From Hyphomicrobiales bacterium (GTDB taxonomy: Bacteria > Pseudomonadota > Alphaproteobacteria > Rhizobiales > Rhizobiaceae): a DNA stretch of 64,000 nucleotides. Shown piece by piece: positions 50,511 through 59,696 of the stretch. A model generated the notes under the pieces. It was not told the origin of the DNA. It saw nothing but the letters and a program-made list of their open reading frames with translations, and did not search any database. The DNA is taken from NCBI GenBank assembly GCA_900470195.1, contig UEIJ01000024.1, positions 1 through 64,000 on the forward strand. The letters are read 5' to 3'. The position numbers and the translations under genes were made by a program. Within the stretch, counting starts at the first letter, position 1. Every line of letters begins with the position of its first letter.

Positions 50511-51683
50511 TCAGTTGCTGACCGGCAGGCGATGCCGGACGAGGGTCGTCCAGTAGGAGCAGCCCCAGGCGATCACATCGTCGTTAAAGTCATATTTCGG
50601 GTGATGCAGATTGGCGCTGGGGCCGTTGCCGATATTGATCATCGCGCCCGGAACTTCATTCAGCATGAAGGCGAAATCCTCGCCGCCAAGCGTCGCGGGC
50701 ATGTCGCGCGTCACACGGTCGGCGCCGGCCACCGCCTCGGCGGCAATGGCTGCGAGTTCCGTTTCCTGCTCGTGATTGACCGTCACCGGATAGTTGCGCT
50801 GATAATCAAGCGTGGCTTTTGCCCCGAAAGCATCGGCAATTCCTTGCACGGCGCGGGTGAGCTTCTCCTCGATATGGTTGCGCACTTCCTCGCGCAGCGT
50901 GCGGACAGTGCCGGTGAGGCGGATTTTCTGCGGAATGACGTTGAAGGCATCGCCGCCCTGAATGGTGGTGATCGAGATCACAGCGGAATCGAGCGGGTCG
51001 ATGGTGCGTGCCGTCAATGTCTGGATCGCCTGAATGAGCGCTGCAGTCACCGGAATGGGATCGATGGTCTGGTGCGGCGAGGCCGCATGTCCGCCAACGC
51101 CTTCAATGGTGATATCCAGCACATCGACCGATCCCATGATCGGGCCGGAATTGATGGTGAAATGGCCGACCGCGAGGTTCGGGCGATTGTGCATGCCGTA
51201 GATTTCATTGACCGGCCAGCGCTTGAACAGACCGTCGTCGATCATCGCCTTTGCGCCCGCGCCGCCTTCTTCGGCGGGCTGGAAGATCACGATGACCGTG
51301 CCGTCGAAGGCGCGGCTTTGCGCCAGTTCGCGGGCAGCGCCCAGAAGCATGGTCGTGTGGCCGTCATGTCCGCAGGCATGCATCTTGCCCGGCACTTTCG
51401 ATGACCATTCAGCGCCGGTTTCTTCGAGGATCGGCAGTGCATCCATGTCGGCGCGCAGGCCGATGGCGCGGCCTGAACGGTTCGACTGGCCGCGGATGAC
51501 GCCGACGACGCCGGTGCGCCCGATGCCGGTCACCACCTCGTCGACGCCTGCGGCGCGCAGCGCCTCGGCCACCTTTTCGGCGGTACGGTTGACGTCATAG
51601 AGCAGTTCCGGATTCTGGTGCAGGTCGCGGCGGAATGCGACCAGTTCCTCGATCTGGTTTGAAGTCCAGTTTTCAACCGGCAT
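50511..51683 (-). CDS. M20 family amidohydrolase (M20D)
   Basis: A 390-residue metallohydrolase with the M20D core GLRADMDALPILEETG, HACGHDGHTTMLLGAARELA and FQPAEEGGAGAKAM, and the C-terminal LHHPKYDFNDD. Its homologues hydrolyse hippurate, N-acetyl or indole-3-acetyl amino acids. It is a paralogue of the 11795-12967 product. It is the last gene of the operon, 1 nt after the ATC-hydrolase-family gene. In Pseudomonas, ATC hydrolase works with an N-carbamoyl-cysteine amidohydrolase, so this enzyme may finish ring-opened products (inference). Confidence 0.9.
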   Translation of the reverse strand: MPVENWTSNQIEELVAFRRDLHQNPELLYDVNRTAEKVAEALRAAGVDEVVTGIGRTGVVGVIRGQSNRSGRAIGLRADMDALPILEETGAEWSSKVPGKMHACGHDGHTTMLLGAARELAQSRAFDGTVIVIFQPAEEGGAGAKAMIDDGLFKRWPVNEIYGMHNRPNLAVGHFTINSGPIMGSVDVLDITIEGVGGHAASPHQTIDPIPVTAALIQAIQTLTARTIDPLDSAVISITTIQGGDAFNVIPQKIRLTGTVRTLREEVRNHIEEKLTRAVQGIADAFGAKATLDYQRNYPVTVNHEQETELAAIAAEAVAGADRVTRDMPATLGGEDFAFMLNEVPGAMINIGNGPSANLHHPKYDFNDDVIAWGCSYWTTLVRHRLPVSN

Positions 51684-51684
51684 G

Positions 51685-52173
51685 TCAGGCTTCCCCGTCT
51701 TTCGTGTCGTTCTGTTCCAGGCGATAGCGGAAATCGCAGTGGCTGGCGCCCTTCATGATGGTCTGCGTGCGCTCCAGCTTCATGGCCGGGTTGTAGCCGA
51801 TGCAGAAATCGCCATCGCGATTGCATGACAGCAGGTGACCGATATGGCCAAGCCCCATGTCGCGATACATTTCCGAATAGCGGCAGCGCGTGACGTTGAA
51901 ATCGAAATGATCTTCGCCCTGCGAAATTACATCGATTTCCAGCGCGTTTTCCTTCGTCCACAACGGCTGGATATCGGCGAAATCCTGTATCGTCGGCGTG
52001 CGGCCCAGCTCATCGGCAAAGCTCTTGCCCTGTTCGATTGCCGAGCGGCTGACTGCCTCGCCGATAGCGGCCTGCGCTTCTTCCTCACCGGAACGTTCGC
52101 GAATGACTTCGTAGACGTTCTTGAGAACCAGCGCTTCGATGCGGCGACGTTCGAGAATTGACATTTGATTCAT
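51685..52173 (-). CDS. L-2-amino-thiazoline-4-carboxylate (ATC) hydrolase family protein
   Basis: A 162-residue protein of the ATC hydrolase family (PF14196): RRRIEALVLKNVYEVI, then FNVTRCRYSEMYRDMGLGHIGHLLSCNRDGDFCIGYNPAMKLERTQTIMKGASHCDFRY. The conserved Cys/His cluster (CRYSEMY, LSCNRD, SHCDFRY) is intact. The founding member opens the thiazoline ring of ATC to N-carbamoyl-L-cysteine. Most relatives are untested, and several sit with transporters and amidohydrolases as here. ATG 52173 is chosen for AGGTCAGG upstream. It is flanked by oxidase and M20 genes of the same operon. Confidence 0.85.
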   Translation of the reverse strand: MNQMSILERRRIEALVLKNVYEVIRERSGEEEAQAAIGEAVSRSAIEQGKSFADELGRTPTIQDFADIQPLWTKENALEIDVISQGEDHFDFNVTRCRYSEMYRDMGLGHIGHLLSCNRDGDFCIGYNPAMKLERTQTIMKGASHCDFRYRLEQNDTKDGEA

Positions 52174-52210
52174 GGACCTGACCTTTCACATGAACATTGA
52201 AGAAGCGGAT

Positions 52211-53512
52211 TTATAAGTTCGGTTCCGAGAGATCCTTGCGCCGAAGCCATGCGAGATAGAACGGCGCAATCTTCCGTGCGACCTTGTGAAAAGGCAACGG
52301 CGCCGGTTCCGAGACGGGAAGGGCAAGCTCCTGCACCGGCTCGCCATCCAGCGCGCGCGCAAACTCCCGGCCAAGCGATGTGCCGAGCGCCACGCCGCGA
52401 CCGTTGCAGCCGATCCACGCCCAGCCATTGGGGCCGAGCTGATGGACACGCGGGAAACGATCCCACGTCATGCCGATATAGCCGCTCCACACATGGGTGA
52501 TTTCCGGCTCGCCAAGGGCCGGGAAAGCTTCGGCCATATTGCGTGCCGTCTTGCGTTTGACGCGTTCGGGAACATTGTAGTCGCCCATCACGATGCCGCC
52601 GGTAATCAGCCGGTTGCGGGCATCATAGCGGAAGAAGCGCAGGTCGCCGCGCGTGTCGGAAACGGCTTGTCTTCCGGGCAGGATCGTTGCGCGCAGATTG
52701 TCGCTGACGGGCGCGGTCGCCATCTGCCACGAGAGCACCGGCACGATGGTGCGGGCAAGGCGCGGCGCAAGCCTTTCGCGCAGCTCGCCGGTATAGGCGT
52801 TGGTCGCGAGCAGAAAACCCTTGGCGCGCACCGTCGCATTGTCGGTGCGCACTTCCCAGTGGTCGCCCACTTGAGCATAGGACGTGACCGGGCTTTGCTC
52901 GTGGATGATTGCGCCATGGCGTTCGGCAGCAGCGGCAAGACCGCGCGCGAAAGCCAGCGGATTGATATGCCCGCCGGTCGGATTGAACATGCCGCCATAC
53001 CAGAAATCGCTGCCCAACAGCCGCGATGTTGCCGTGCGGTCGAGAAACTCCGCCGGGAAGCCGAAGCGCTTCCATGCTTCCACGCGACTTTGCGAAAGCT
53101 TTACCCGGCCCGGCGAATGGGCGGGCTGGAACCAGCCGTTCTGCTCAGCTTCGGCCTCGATATTCTCATCGCGCACGATGGAGAAAAGAATGTCGGCGCT
53201 GTTGCCGATCAGTCTGGCGAAGCGTTCGCCCGAAGCGCCGTAGCGTTTGGCGATGGCATCCGGCTCGGCCGAAGTCATGGTCGGGATCACCTGGCCATTG
53301 TTGCGGCCTGATGCGCCCCAGCCGACCGCATTGCCTTCCAGCAGGACGACGCGCTTGCCGCGTTTGGCCAGATGGAGCGCAGCCGAAAGCCCCGTAAAAC
53401 CGCCGCCGACAATCACGACATCGGCTTCCGCGTCGCTTGTCAGCGGCTTTGCCGGGGTGCGGACCGGGGCGGTTGCAGCCCAGATGGAGGGTGGAAATTC
53501 TATCTTCTGCAT
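52211..53512 (-). CDS. FAD-dependent amine oxidase (DAO family; gamma-glutamylputrescine oxidase-like)
   Basis: A 434-residue DAO-fold enzyme: ADVVIVGGGFTGLSAALHLAKRG (FAD motif), GWGASGRNNGQVIP, and the C-terminal GCNGRGVALGTSLGREFARAL. The closest recalled relatives are PuuB-type oxidases that act on N-substituted or secondary amines. The ATG at 53512 follows the ATPase stop; one at 53524 would overlap it by 8 nt, and the choice is uncertain. It is encoded between a peptide-type importer and the ATC-hydrolase-family gene, so the imported compound or a hydrolysis product is probably its substrate. Confidence 0.86.
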   Translation of the reverse strand: MQKIEFPPSIWAATAPVRTPAKPLTSDAEADVVIVGGGFTGLSAALHLAKRGKRVVLLEGNAVGWGASGRNNGQVIPTMTSAEPDAIAKRYGASGERFARLIGNSADILFSIVRDENIEAEAEQNGWFQPAHSPGRVKLSQSRVEAWKRFGFPAEFLDRTATSRLLGSDFWYGGMFNPTGGHINPLAFARGLAAAAERHGAIIHEQSPVTSYAQVGDHWEVRTDNATVRAKGFLLATNAYTGELRERLAPRLARTIVPVLSWQMATAPVSDNLRATILPGRQAVSDTRGDLRFFRYDARNRLITGGIVMGDYNVPERVKRKTARNMAEAFPALGEPEITHVWSGYIGMTWDRFPRVHQLGPNGWAWIGCNGRGVALGTSLGREFARALDGEPVQELALPVSEPAPLPFHKVARKIAPFYLAWLRRKDLSEPNL

Positions 53513-53516
53513 GGCT

Positions 53517-55151
53517 TCACGCATTTTCCAAACGAGGCGGTGTCCAGCTCTTGCCGGGGATGGAGGCGAGCAGGCGTTGTGTATATTCATGTTGCGGGTT
53601 GGCGAAGACTTCCGCCGTTGGGCCGGCTTCGGCGATCTCGCCCTTCGACATCACGATGATGCGGTCGCAAAGCTGCGCTGCTACGCGCAGATCATGCGTC
53701 ACGAATAGCAGCGACAGGTTGAGTCTTTCCCGCAGGTCGGCCAGAAGACGCAGCACCTGCGCTTGCACCGAAACATCGAGCGCCGAGACCGGTTCGTCCG
53801 CGACGATGATGCGGGGTTCAAGCGCCAAAGCGCGGGCGATGCCGATACGCTGGCGCTGCCCGCCTGAAAATTCATGCGGGAAACGGTCGGCGGCAGCGGG
53901 CGAAAGCTCGACCAGCTCCAGCAATTCGCGGGCTTTCGCGTGTGCCTCAGCCTTCGGCACGCCATGGACGATTGGCCCCTGCGCGATGAGATCCACGACG
54001 CGGCGGCGTGGGTTGAGCGAGGCCATCGGATCCTGAAAGACCATCTGGATGTCCTTACGCATGGCGCGCACTTCACGCGGGCTGGCGCTCAGAAAATCGC
54101 GGCCATTCACATCGACCTTGCCGCTATCGGCTTCCAAGAGACGGGTAACGATGCGCGAGACGGTCGTCTTGCCCGAGCCGCTTTCGCCGACGACGCCGAG
54201 CGTCTCGCCCTGACGCAACTCGAAGGAAAGGTCCTTTACGGCAGGCACGGCACTGCGTCTTCCGGTAAGCAAGCCGCCGCGCGCCTTGAAGGTCTTGCGC
54301 AGGGATTCCGCCCTGAGAATGACCGGTTGTTCAAGAGACGGTTTGGTCGCCGGGGGAGAGAGCGCTGGAACCGAAGCGATCAGCGCCTTGGTGTAAGCGT
54401 GCTGGGGATGGTTCAGCACCTCATTTGCCGGGCCTTGTTCGACCAGTTCTCCAAGCCGCAGCACGGCAACGCGGTCGGCAATTTCCGCCACCACGCCGAA
54501 ATCATGCGTGATGAAGAGAATGCCCGTGTCATGCTCGCGTTGCAGGTCGCGGATCAGCTTCAGGATCTGCGCCTGCGTCGTCACGTCGAGCGCTGTAGTT
54601 GGCTCATCGGCTATGATGAGACGGGGTTTGAGGATCAGCGCCATGGCAATCATGACGCGCTGGCGCTGCCCGCCGGAAATCTGATGCGGATAGGCGTTAT
54701 AAGCGGATTCCGGGTCCGGAATCTTCACCTCTGCCAGCATGTCCAGCACAGCGGCACGGCGTTCCTTGCGGCCAAGCTTGGTATGCAGGCACAAAACTTC
54801 GTCGATCTGCCAGCCCACCGTCTTCTGCGGGTTGAGTGCAGTCATCGGCTCCTGAAAGATCATGCCGATGCGGTCGCCGCGGAGCTTCTTCATGTCGGCT
54901 TCGCTGAGCGAATAAAGATCGGTGCCTTCAAGCATGATCGTGCCGTGGGTCACGCGCACATGCGGTTCCGGCAGAAGGCGCATGATCGCGCCTGCCGAGA
55001 GCGATTTTCCAGAGCCGCTTTCGCCGACGAGGCAGACGATTTCGCCGGGGTTTATGGTGAGTGAAAGGTCCTGCAAGGCATAAGGACGGTCGGCGCCCTT
55101 CGGCAGCGCGATTTGCAGGTTTTTGATTTCAAGAACGGGTGCGGCGGTCAT
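53517..55151 (-). CDS. Dipeptide/oligopeptide-type ABC transporter, fused double ATPase (DppD-DppF)
   Basis: A 544-residue fusion of two OppD/F-type ATPases, each complete: Walker A GESGSGKS and GESGSGKTT, signatures ISGGQRQR and FSGGQRQR, Walker [13 protein letters not shown] and [12 protein letters not shown]. The linker is at about 265-285. Such fusions replace separate DppD and DppF proteins. Its ATG overlaps the DppC-type gene by 1 nt. It drives uptake by the two permeases encoded before it. Confidence 0.93.
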   Translation of the reverse strand: MTAAPVLEIKNLQIALPKGADRPYALQDLSLTINPGEIVCLVGESGSGKSLSAGAIMRLLPEPHVRVTHGTIMLEGTDLYSLSEADMKKLRGDRIGMIFQEPMTALNPQKTVGWQIDEVLCLHTKLGRKERRAAVLDMLAEVKIPDPESAYNAYPHQISGGQRQRVMIAMALILKPRLIIADEPTTALDVTTQAQILKLIRDLQREHDTGILFITHDFGVVAEIADRVAVLRLGELVEQGPANEVLNHPQHAYTKALIASVPALSPPATKPSLEQPVILRAESLRKTFKARGGLLTGRRSAVPAVKDLSFELRQGETLGVVGESGSGKTTVSRIVTRLLEADSGKVDVNGRDFLSASPREVRAMRKDIQMVFQDPMASLNPRRRVVDLIAQGPIVHGVPKAEAHAKARELLELVELSPAAADRFPHEFSGGQRQRIGIARALALEPRIIVADEPVSALDVSVQAQVLRLLADLRERLNLSLLFVTHDLRVAAQLCDRIIVMSKGEIAEAGPTAEVFANPQHEYTQRLLASIPGKSWTPPRLENA

Positions 55152-56026
55152 TATTTCTTCTGCCTCGGATTGAGCGCGTCGTTCAGTCCTTCGCCAAGCA
55201 GGCTGAAGGAAAGAACGGTGAGCAGAATGGCGATGCCGGGAATGACCGAGCAGAACCAGTCGGTGCGCAGCACGGCGCGGCCCTGGCCGATCATGTTGCC
55301 CCAGCTTGCATAGTTCGGATCGCCGAGACCTAGGAAGGCGAGCGCGCTTTCCATCAGAATGGAGGTTGCCATGACCACGGATGCGAAGACGATCACCGGG
55401 GGCAAAGCGTTAGGCAGGATTTCGCGGAAGATGATCGACATATTGCCGACGCCCAGATTGCGCGCCGCGTCGATGAATTCACGCTTGCGCAGCGCCAGAA
55501 ATTCGGCGCGTACCATGCGGGCGGGCGCGGTCCACGACACAATGCCGATGCAAATGATGATGTTTTCGATGGACGAGCCGAAGATCGCCACCAGTGTCAG
55601 CAGCAGCACAAAGCTTGGCACGGTCTGGAATGCTTCGGTGACGCGCATCAGCACGTCATCCACCCAGCCGCCGTAATAACCGGCCAGCGCGCCGATAATG
55701 ATGCCGATGAATATCGAAATCAGCGTGGCGACGACGCCGATCATGAGCGAGATGCGTGCGCCATGGAAGATGCCGGCCATAATGTCACGACCGAGCTGGT
55801 CGGTGCCGAGTGGCGTGGCCGCATTGAGGAATGGCCAGACGAGCGGATCGCCCGCGCGGCGCAGCGGGTCGCCGGGCGCAATGACGTCGGCCAGCAGTGC
55901 GATCAGCACCACGGCGATGAAGAGGAGAAGGCCAAGCACGGCAGCGCGGTTGCGGCTGAAACGCTGCCACAGAACTTTTGTGCGGGAGACCTGCGGGCGG
56001 GTGAGGGAAAGGTCCTGTGAAGTCAT
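55151..56026 (-). CDS. Dipeptide-type ABC transporter permease (DppC-like)
   Basis: A 291-residue permease with the DppC N-terminal OppC region (VLWQRFSRNRAAVLGLLLFI), GTDQLGRDIMAGIFHGARISL and the ATPase-contact loop (REFIDAARNLGVGNMSIIFREILPN). About six hydrophobic segments. Its start overlaps the end of the DppB-type gene by 4 nt (ATGA), so the permeases are made together. Confidence 0.93.
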   Translation of the reverse strand: MTSQDLSLTRPQVSRTKVLWQRFSRNRAAVLGLLLFIAVVLIALLADVIAPGDPLRRAGDPLVWPFLNAATPLGTDQLGRDIMAGIFHGARISLMIGVVATLISIFIGIIIGALAGYYGGWVDDVLMRVTEAFQTVPSFVLLLTLVAIFGSSIENIIICIGIVSWTAPARMVRAEFLALRKREFIDAARNLGVGNMSIIFREILPNALPPVIVFASVVMATSILMESALAFLGLGDPNYASWGNMIGQGRAVLRTDWFCSVIPGIAILLTVLSFSLLGEGLNDALNPRQKK

Positions 56027-57006
56027 GACAGTTCGATCCTGGAATCAAGCCGCGCATAGATGAGATCGGTGATGAAATTCACGATCACCACCAGCACCGA
56101 GCACAGGAAGATGATGCCCATCAGTGTGTTGAGGTCGCGCTTGATCACGGACGTATAGGCAAGCTGGCCGAGACCCGGCAGCGAGAAGATTGTCTCGATG
56201 ACGACCGAGCCGCCGAGCACGGTTGAAAATTGCAGGCCGAGCAGCGTGACGACCGGCAGGAAGGCGTTACGCATGATGTGGTGGAACATCAGCCTTGCGC
56301 CGCTAGCGCCCTTGGCGCGCGCGGTGCGAACATAATCGAGGTCGGCCACTTCCAGCACGCTGGTGCGCATCAGGCGCATGTAGAAGGCGAGATAGATGAG
56401 CGAAAGCGCCGTCGTCGGCATGACGAGATGGACGGCAATATCCCAGACATTCTTCCAGCCGGTATAGAAACCGCCAAGCGTCTTGTAACCGCCGACCGGC
56501 AGCCAGCCAAGCTTGACGGAAAAGATGAACATCAAGATGAGACTGAGGAAGAAACTTGGCATGGCATAAAAGACGAGACCGAGCGTGGAAATCGCGTTGT
56601 CGGTCAGCGAATAGGCGCGCCGTGCCGCGAAAGCGCCGAGCGCGATACCGAAAATGAACGCGACCGAAAGGGAGCAAACCATCAGCAGGAGCGTCGGCAC
56701 GAGGCGGGCCATCAGCACGTCCAGCACCGGCTGCTCATAGACATAGGACCAGCCGAAATCGAACTGCGCCAGTTTCGTCATGTAAATCCACAATTGCACC
56801 CAGACCGGCTGGTCCAGGCCATATTCGGCGCGCAGATTGGCGACGAATTGCGGGTCTGCGCCGCCCATGTCGCCGACAAGCGCGTCCACCGTATCGCCGG
56901 GGGCAAGCTTGATCAGCAGGAACGACCCGATCATGATGAGGAGAATGACGGGGATCGCCTGCAGGATGCGCCGCAGCGCAAAAGTCAGGAGCGGGGGCAG
57001 GGGCAT
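56023..57006 (-). CDS. Dipeptide-type ABC transporter permease (DppB-like)
   Basis: A 327-residue permease: LRRILQAIPVILLIMIGSFLLIKLAPGD at the start, GLDQPVWVQLWIYM, and the ATPase-contact loop DYVRTARAKGASGARLMFHHIMRN. About six hydrophobic segments as usual. It follows the binding-protein gene after an 83-nt gap that holds a perfect hairpin. It forms the translocation channel with the DppC-like protein. Confidence 0.93.
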   Translation of the reverse strand: MPLPPLLTFALRRILQAIPVILLIMIGSFLLIKLAPGDTVDALVGDMGGADPQFVANLRAEYGLDQPVWVQLWIYMTKLAQFDFGWSYVYEQPVLDVLMARLVPTLLLMVCSLSVAFIFGIALGAFAARRAYSLTDNAISTLGLVFYAMPSFFLSLILMFIFSVKLGWLPVGGYKTLGGFYTGWKNVWDIAVHLVMPTTALSLIYLAFYMRLMRTSVLEVADLDYVRTARAKGASGARLMFHHIMRNAFLPVVTLLGLQFSTVLGGSVVIETIFSLPGLGQLAYTSVIKRDLNTLMGIIFLCSVLVVIVNFITDLIYARLDSRIELS

Positions 57007-57052
57007 TACGGATTTTCCTGCAAGATATTCATTTCAGCATTCACATTAGGGG

Positions 57053-57080
57053 AGCCGCTGCCAAATGATCGGCAGCGGCT
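57053..57080 (-). other. Stem-loop after the family 5 binding-protein gene
   Basis: agccgctgcc (57053-57062) and ggcagcggct (57071-57080), a perfect 10-bp stem with an 8-nt loop, 9 nt after the binding-protein stop, with no T-run. It fits a 3'-end-stabilising element for the abundant binding-protein message. Confidence 0.55.
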
Positions 57081-57089
57081 GTGTTTGGC

Positions 57090-58676
57090 TTATTGGTCGA
57101 TCCAGAGGTCGTACCAGCTGGAAGAATCCCATCGTGGCGTATTGTGATGGTTCTTCAGCACCTTGTTGGTCACGCCGACGAACGGATGTTCGATGGCGAA
57201 GATGACCGGCAGGTCTTTCATCTCCAGCTGCTGGATCTGGTGATAGAGATCGGCGCGCTTGGCCGGATCAAGCTCGGATGCGGCCTGATCAATCAGACTG
57301 TCCATCTCGTCCGACTTGTAGCCAAACTGGTTGGACCACGCCGTGCCGACCGGAGCGCCGGAACGCAGCCAGACGGTGGTGGAGACAGCCGGATCGGAGC
57401 GGAACTGGTGCCAGCCGCTGGCCGTGTCGAAGTCGTGGTCACGATAGACGCCATTCAGGAAGCCCGGCGCATCATTGGTCAGGATTTCGACATCGATGCC
57501 GACTTCCTTCATTGCCTGAGCATAATATTCAGCCCAGAGCTGCGTATATTCACCCCACGGGGCCGGGCGATGGCGCAGCTTGAACCGGATGCCGTTTTCC
57601 TTGACGGGATAACCGGCCTCGTCGAGCAGTTTCTTTGCCTTTTCAACGTCATACGGGTAAGTCTGCACCTGATCCGTATAGTTGGCGCCGCCAGCGCTCG
57701 GGATCGGGCCGCGACCCGGCTTGGCATAGCCGCGCATGATCGTCTTGATCGCGAAATCGATATCGAGCGCGTGATAGATAGCCTGACGGACCTTGAGATT
57801 GGCAAGGATCGGATTGCGCAGGTTGAACTCGATGGTCGAGTGCGCGACGTTGTTCTCGAAACCCTTGGTGCCGGTGTCGAAGCGGCCATCCTTCTGAAGA
57901 CGCTCGGTGTCCGACATGGAAATGCCGTTGAAGGCGGTTTCCATCATTTCGCCAGCTTCAAGTGCTGCGGCGGCAGCCGCCTTGTCCGGCATGAAGCGCC
58001 AGATGATGCGGTCCAGATAAGGATATTCCTTGCCGCGCCAGTAATCGTCGTTGCGCTCGGCGATGATGTGCTGGCCGCGCTCATATTCGACGAACTTGAA
58101 CGGGCCTGTGCCAACGGGTGCTGCGTTGTATTTGTTCTTGAGGATGTCGGTGCCTTCATAAAGATGCTTCGGCACGGGGTGACCGAGATCAGGCATGGCG
58201 GCGACGAGCAGCTCCAGCGGCATCGGCTTGGAATAGCGGAACACTGCCGTGTGCGGATCGGTGCAGTCGACGGCTTCCAGATTGGCCTGAAGCGTGGTCG
58301 AATAGTTGAGCAGCTTCTTCCACAGGTTCATCGCGCTATACGAAACGTCATCGCAGGTGAAGGGCTGTCCGTCATGCCAGCGCACATTCTCGCGCAGCTT
58401 GAAGGTGATGGCCTTGCCGTCTTCCGAGGATGACCAGCTTGTCGCCAGAACCGGCACATAGCCCTCATAGGTACGGTCGATCAGCGGCTCCATGATGCGG
58501 CCGGTGATCTGATAGACGCCGGTGGAAGCGCGCAGCGCAGGGTTGAGCACACCCTGCTCGGTGTTCATATGGACGATGACAGTGCCGCCGCGCTTCACTT
58601 CTTCGGCGTGGGAAGACGCCGCCGCAAGCGAAAACGCTGCAACTAACAGGCCAAGGCCGGCTTTTCTGATATGCAT
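57090..58676 (-). CDS. Family 5 (peptide/nickel/opine-type) periplasmic binding protein
   Basis: A 528-residue solute-binding protein with a signal peptide (about 1-24, ending ASSHA before EEVKRGG). Family 5 motifs: GTVIVHMNTEQGVLNPAL, TWSSSEDGKAITFKLRENVRWHDGQPFTCDDV (about 80-110) and NPILANLKVRQAIYHALDIDFAIK. ATG 58676 with AGGGGA about 8 nt upstream is preferred to one at 58748. The family binds peptides, opines, nickel chelates or other compounds, so the ligand must be judged from the operon: an FAD oxidase, an ATC-hydrolase-family protein and an M20 hydrolase follow. Confidence 0.92.
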   Translation of the reverse strand: MHIRKAGLGLLVAAFSLAAASSHAEEVKRGGTVIVHMNTEQGVLNPALRASTGVYQITGRIMEPLIDRTYEGYVPVLATSWSSSEDGKAITFKLRENVRWHDGQPFTCDDVSYSAMNLWKKLLNYSTTLQANLEAVDCTDPHTAVFRYSKPMPLELLVAAMPDLGHPVPKHLYEGTDILKNKYNAAPVGTGPFKFVEYERGQHIIAERNDDYWRGKEYPYLDRIIWRFMPDKAAAAAALEAGEMMETAFNGISMSDTERLQKDGRFDTGTKGFENNVAHSTIEFNLRNPILANLKVRQAIYHALDIDFAIKTIMRGYAKPGRGPIPSAGGANYTDQVQTYPYDVEKAKKLLDEAGYPVKENGIRFKLRHRPAPWGEYTQLWAEYYAQAMKEVGIDVEILTNDAPGFLNGVYRDHDFDTASGWHQFRSDPAVSTTVWLRSGAPVGTAWSNQFGYKSDEMDSLIDQAASELDPAKRADLYHQIQQLEMKDLPVIFAIEHPFVGVTNKVLKNHHNTPRWDSSSWYDLWIDQ

Positions 58677-58808
58677 TCTCTGTTCCCCTGAAGGACGTTG
58701 AGGGAGGGCTTTCAAGCCTCTTTTCCCGCACGTCCCAATATTGTTCAAGCCCCTGAAATTGCAACGAAATGCCGCTTCAGAGGCTCTTTATTGTATGCAA
58801 GCATTGAT

Positions 58809-58836
58809 ATGCTAGATTCCGTGGCGATATTGTCAA
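58809..58836 (-). promoter_or_regulatory. Candidate promoter of the peptide-type importer operon
   Basis: On the minus strand TTGACA (58836-58831), a 16-bp spacer and TAGCAT (58814-58809), about 133 nt before the binding-protein start. The 247-bp divergent region is otherwise A/T-rich with no certain operator. Confidence 0.45.
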
Positions 58837-58923
58837 GATAAACTAATATGTCGGGCAAAATTGGTAAAATTTCTCGACCAGACCGGGTTAATAAATGTCA
58901 ATTTTTTACGATGGAGTTTGCCT

Positions 58924-59682
58924 ATGAGCCAGATTTCTAACGACCAGAGCGCCAGTTCGGGCAAAAGTGAGCGTGGTGCGGTCTGGATCACCGGTGCAGG
59001 CTCCGGCATCGGTGCCGCAATGGCGCGGCGGTTCGCACGCGAGGGCTGGCAGGTGGCGCTGACGGGCCGCAAGGCGGATGCGCTGGCAGCGATTGCCGAG
59101 GAAATTGTCGCGGATGGCGGCAAGGCGCAGATATTTCCGGCGGATGTTCTCGATCGGGAGGCGATTGCCGCCACGGCCGGAGCTATCGTCGAATGGGCAG
59201 GCAGTCTTGACGTGCTCTGCAACAATGCGGGCCTCAATATTCCGCGCCGCAGCTGGGCGGATATCGATTTCGATTCATGGGACGATGTCATCGATATCAA
59301 CATCAAGGGAGCGATCAACGTGATTGCGGCTGCCCTGACGCCGATGCGAGCGCAGGGCGGCGGACTGATGATCCACACATCGTCATGGGCGGGGCGGTTT
59401 TCTGCGCCCGGCGGCGGCGTTCCCTATGGCGCGTCCAAACATGCGCTCAACGATCTGAGCGCCAGCCTCAATGCGCAGGAAGGGCAGAACGGCATCCGGT
59501 CGACCGTGCTGTGCCCCGGCGAGGTGGCGACGCCGCTTCTGGCGCGCCGTCCCGGCTTCGATCTTTCCCGCATGGATGATGTCATCCAGCCGGAGGATAT
59601 GGCTGAAACGGCACTTTATGTTGCCAATATGAATCCCAAGGTTACGATCCACGAGATCGTTCTGGCTCCGACCAAGAAATAA
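58924..59682 (+). CDS. Short-chain dehydrogenase/reductase
   Basis: A 252-residue classical SDR: cofactor motif TGAGSGIGAAMA (about 23-34), NNAG (about 100), catalytic Ser in HTSSWAG and YGASK with the catalytic Tyr and Lys. It has a family-typical Asn in INIKGAINV. It would oxidise or reduce an alcohol/ketone; the substrate is unknown. GGAG precedes ATG 58924. It is divergent from the importer operon and 14 nt before a VOC gene, so the two form a small operon that may belong to the same pathway. Confidence 0.9.
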   Translation: MSQISNDQSASSGKSERGAVWITGAGSGIGAAMARRFAREGWQVALTGRKADALAAIAEEIVADGGKAQIFPADVLDREAIAATAGAIVEWAGSLDVLCNNAGLNIPRRSWADIDFDSWDDVIDINIKGAINVIAAALTPMRAQGGGLMIHTSSWAGRFSAPGGGVPYGASKHALNDLSASLNAQEGQNGIRSTVLCPGEVATPLLARRPGFDLSRMDDVIQPEDMAETALYVANMNPKVTIHEIVLAPTKK

Positions 59683-59696
59683 GAAGGAATTTTTGC

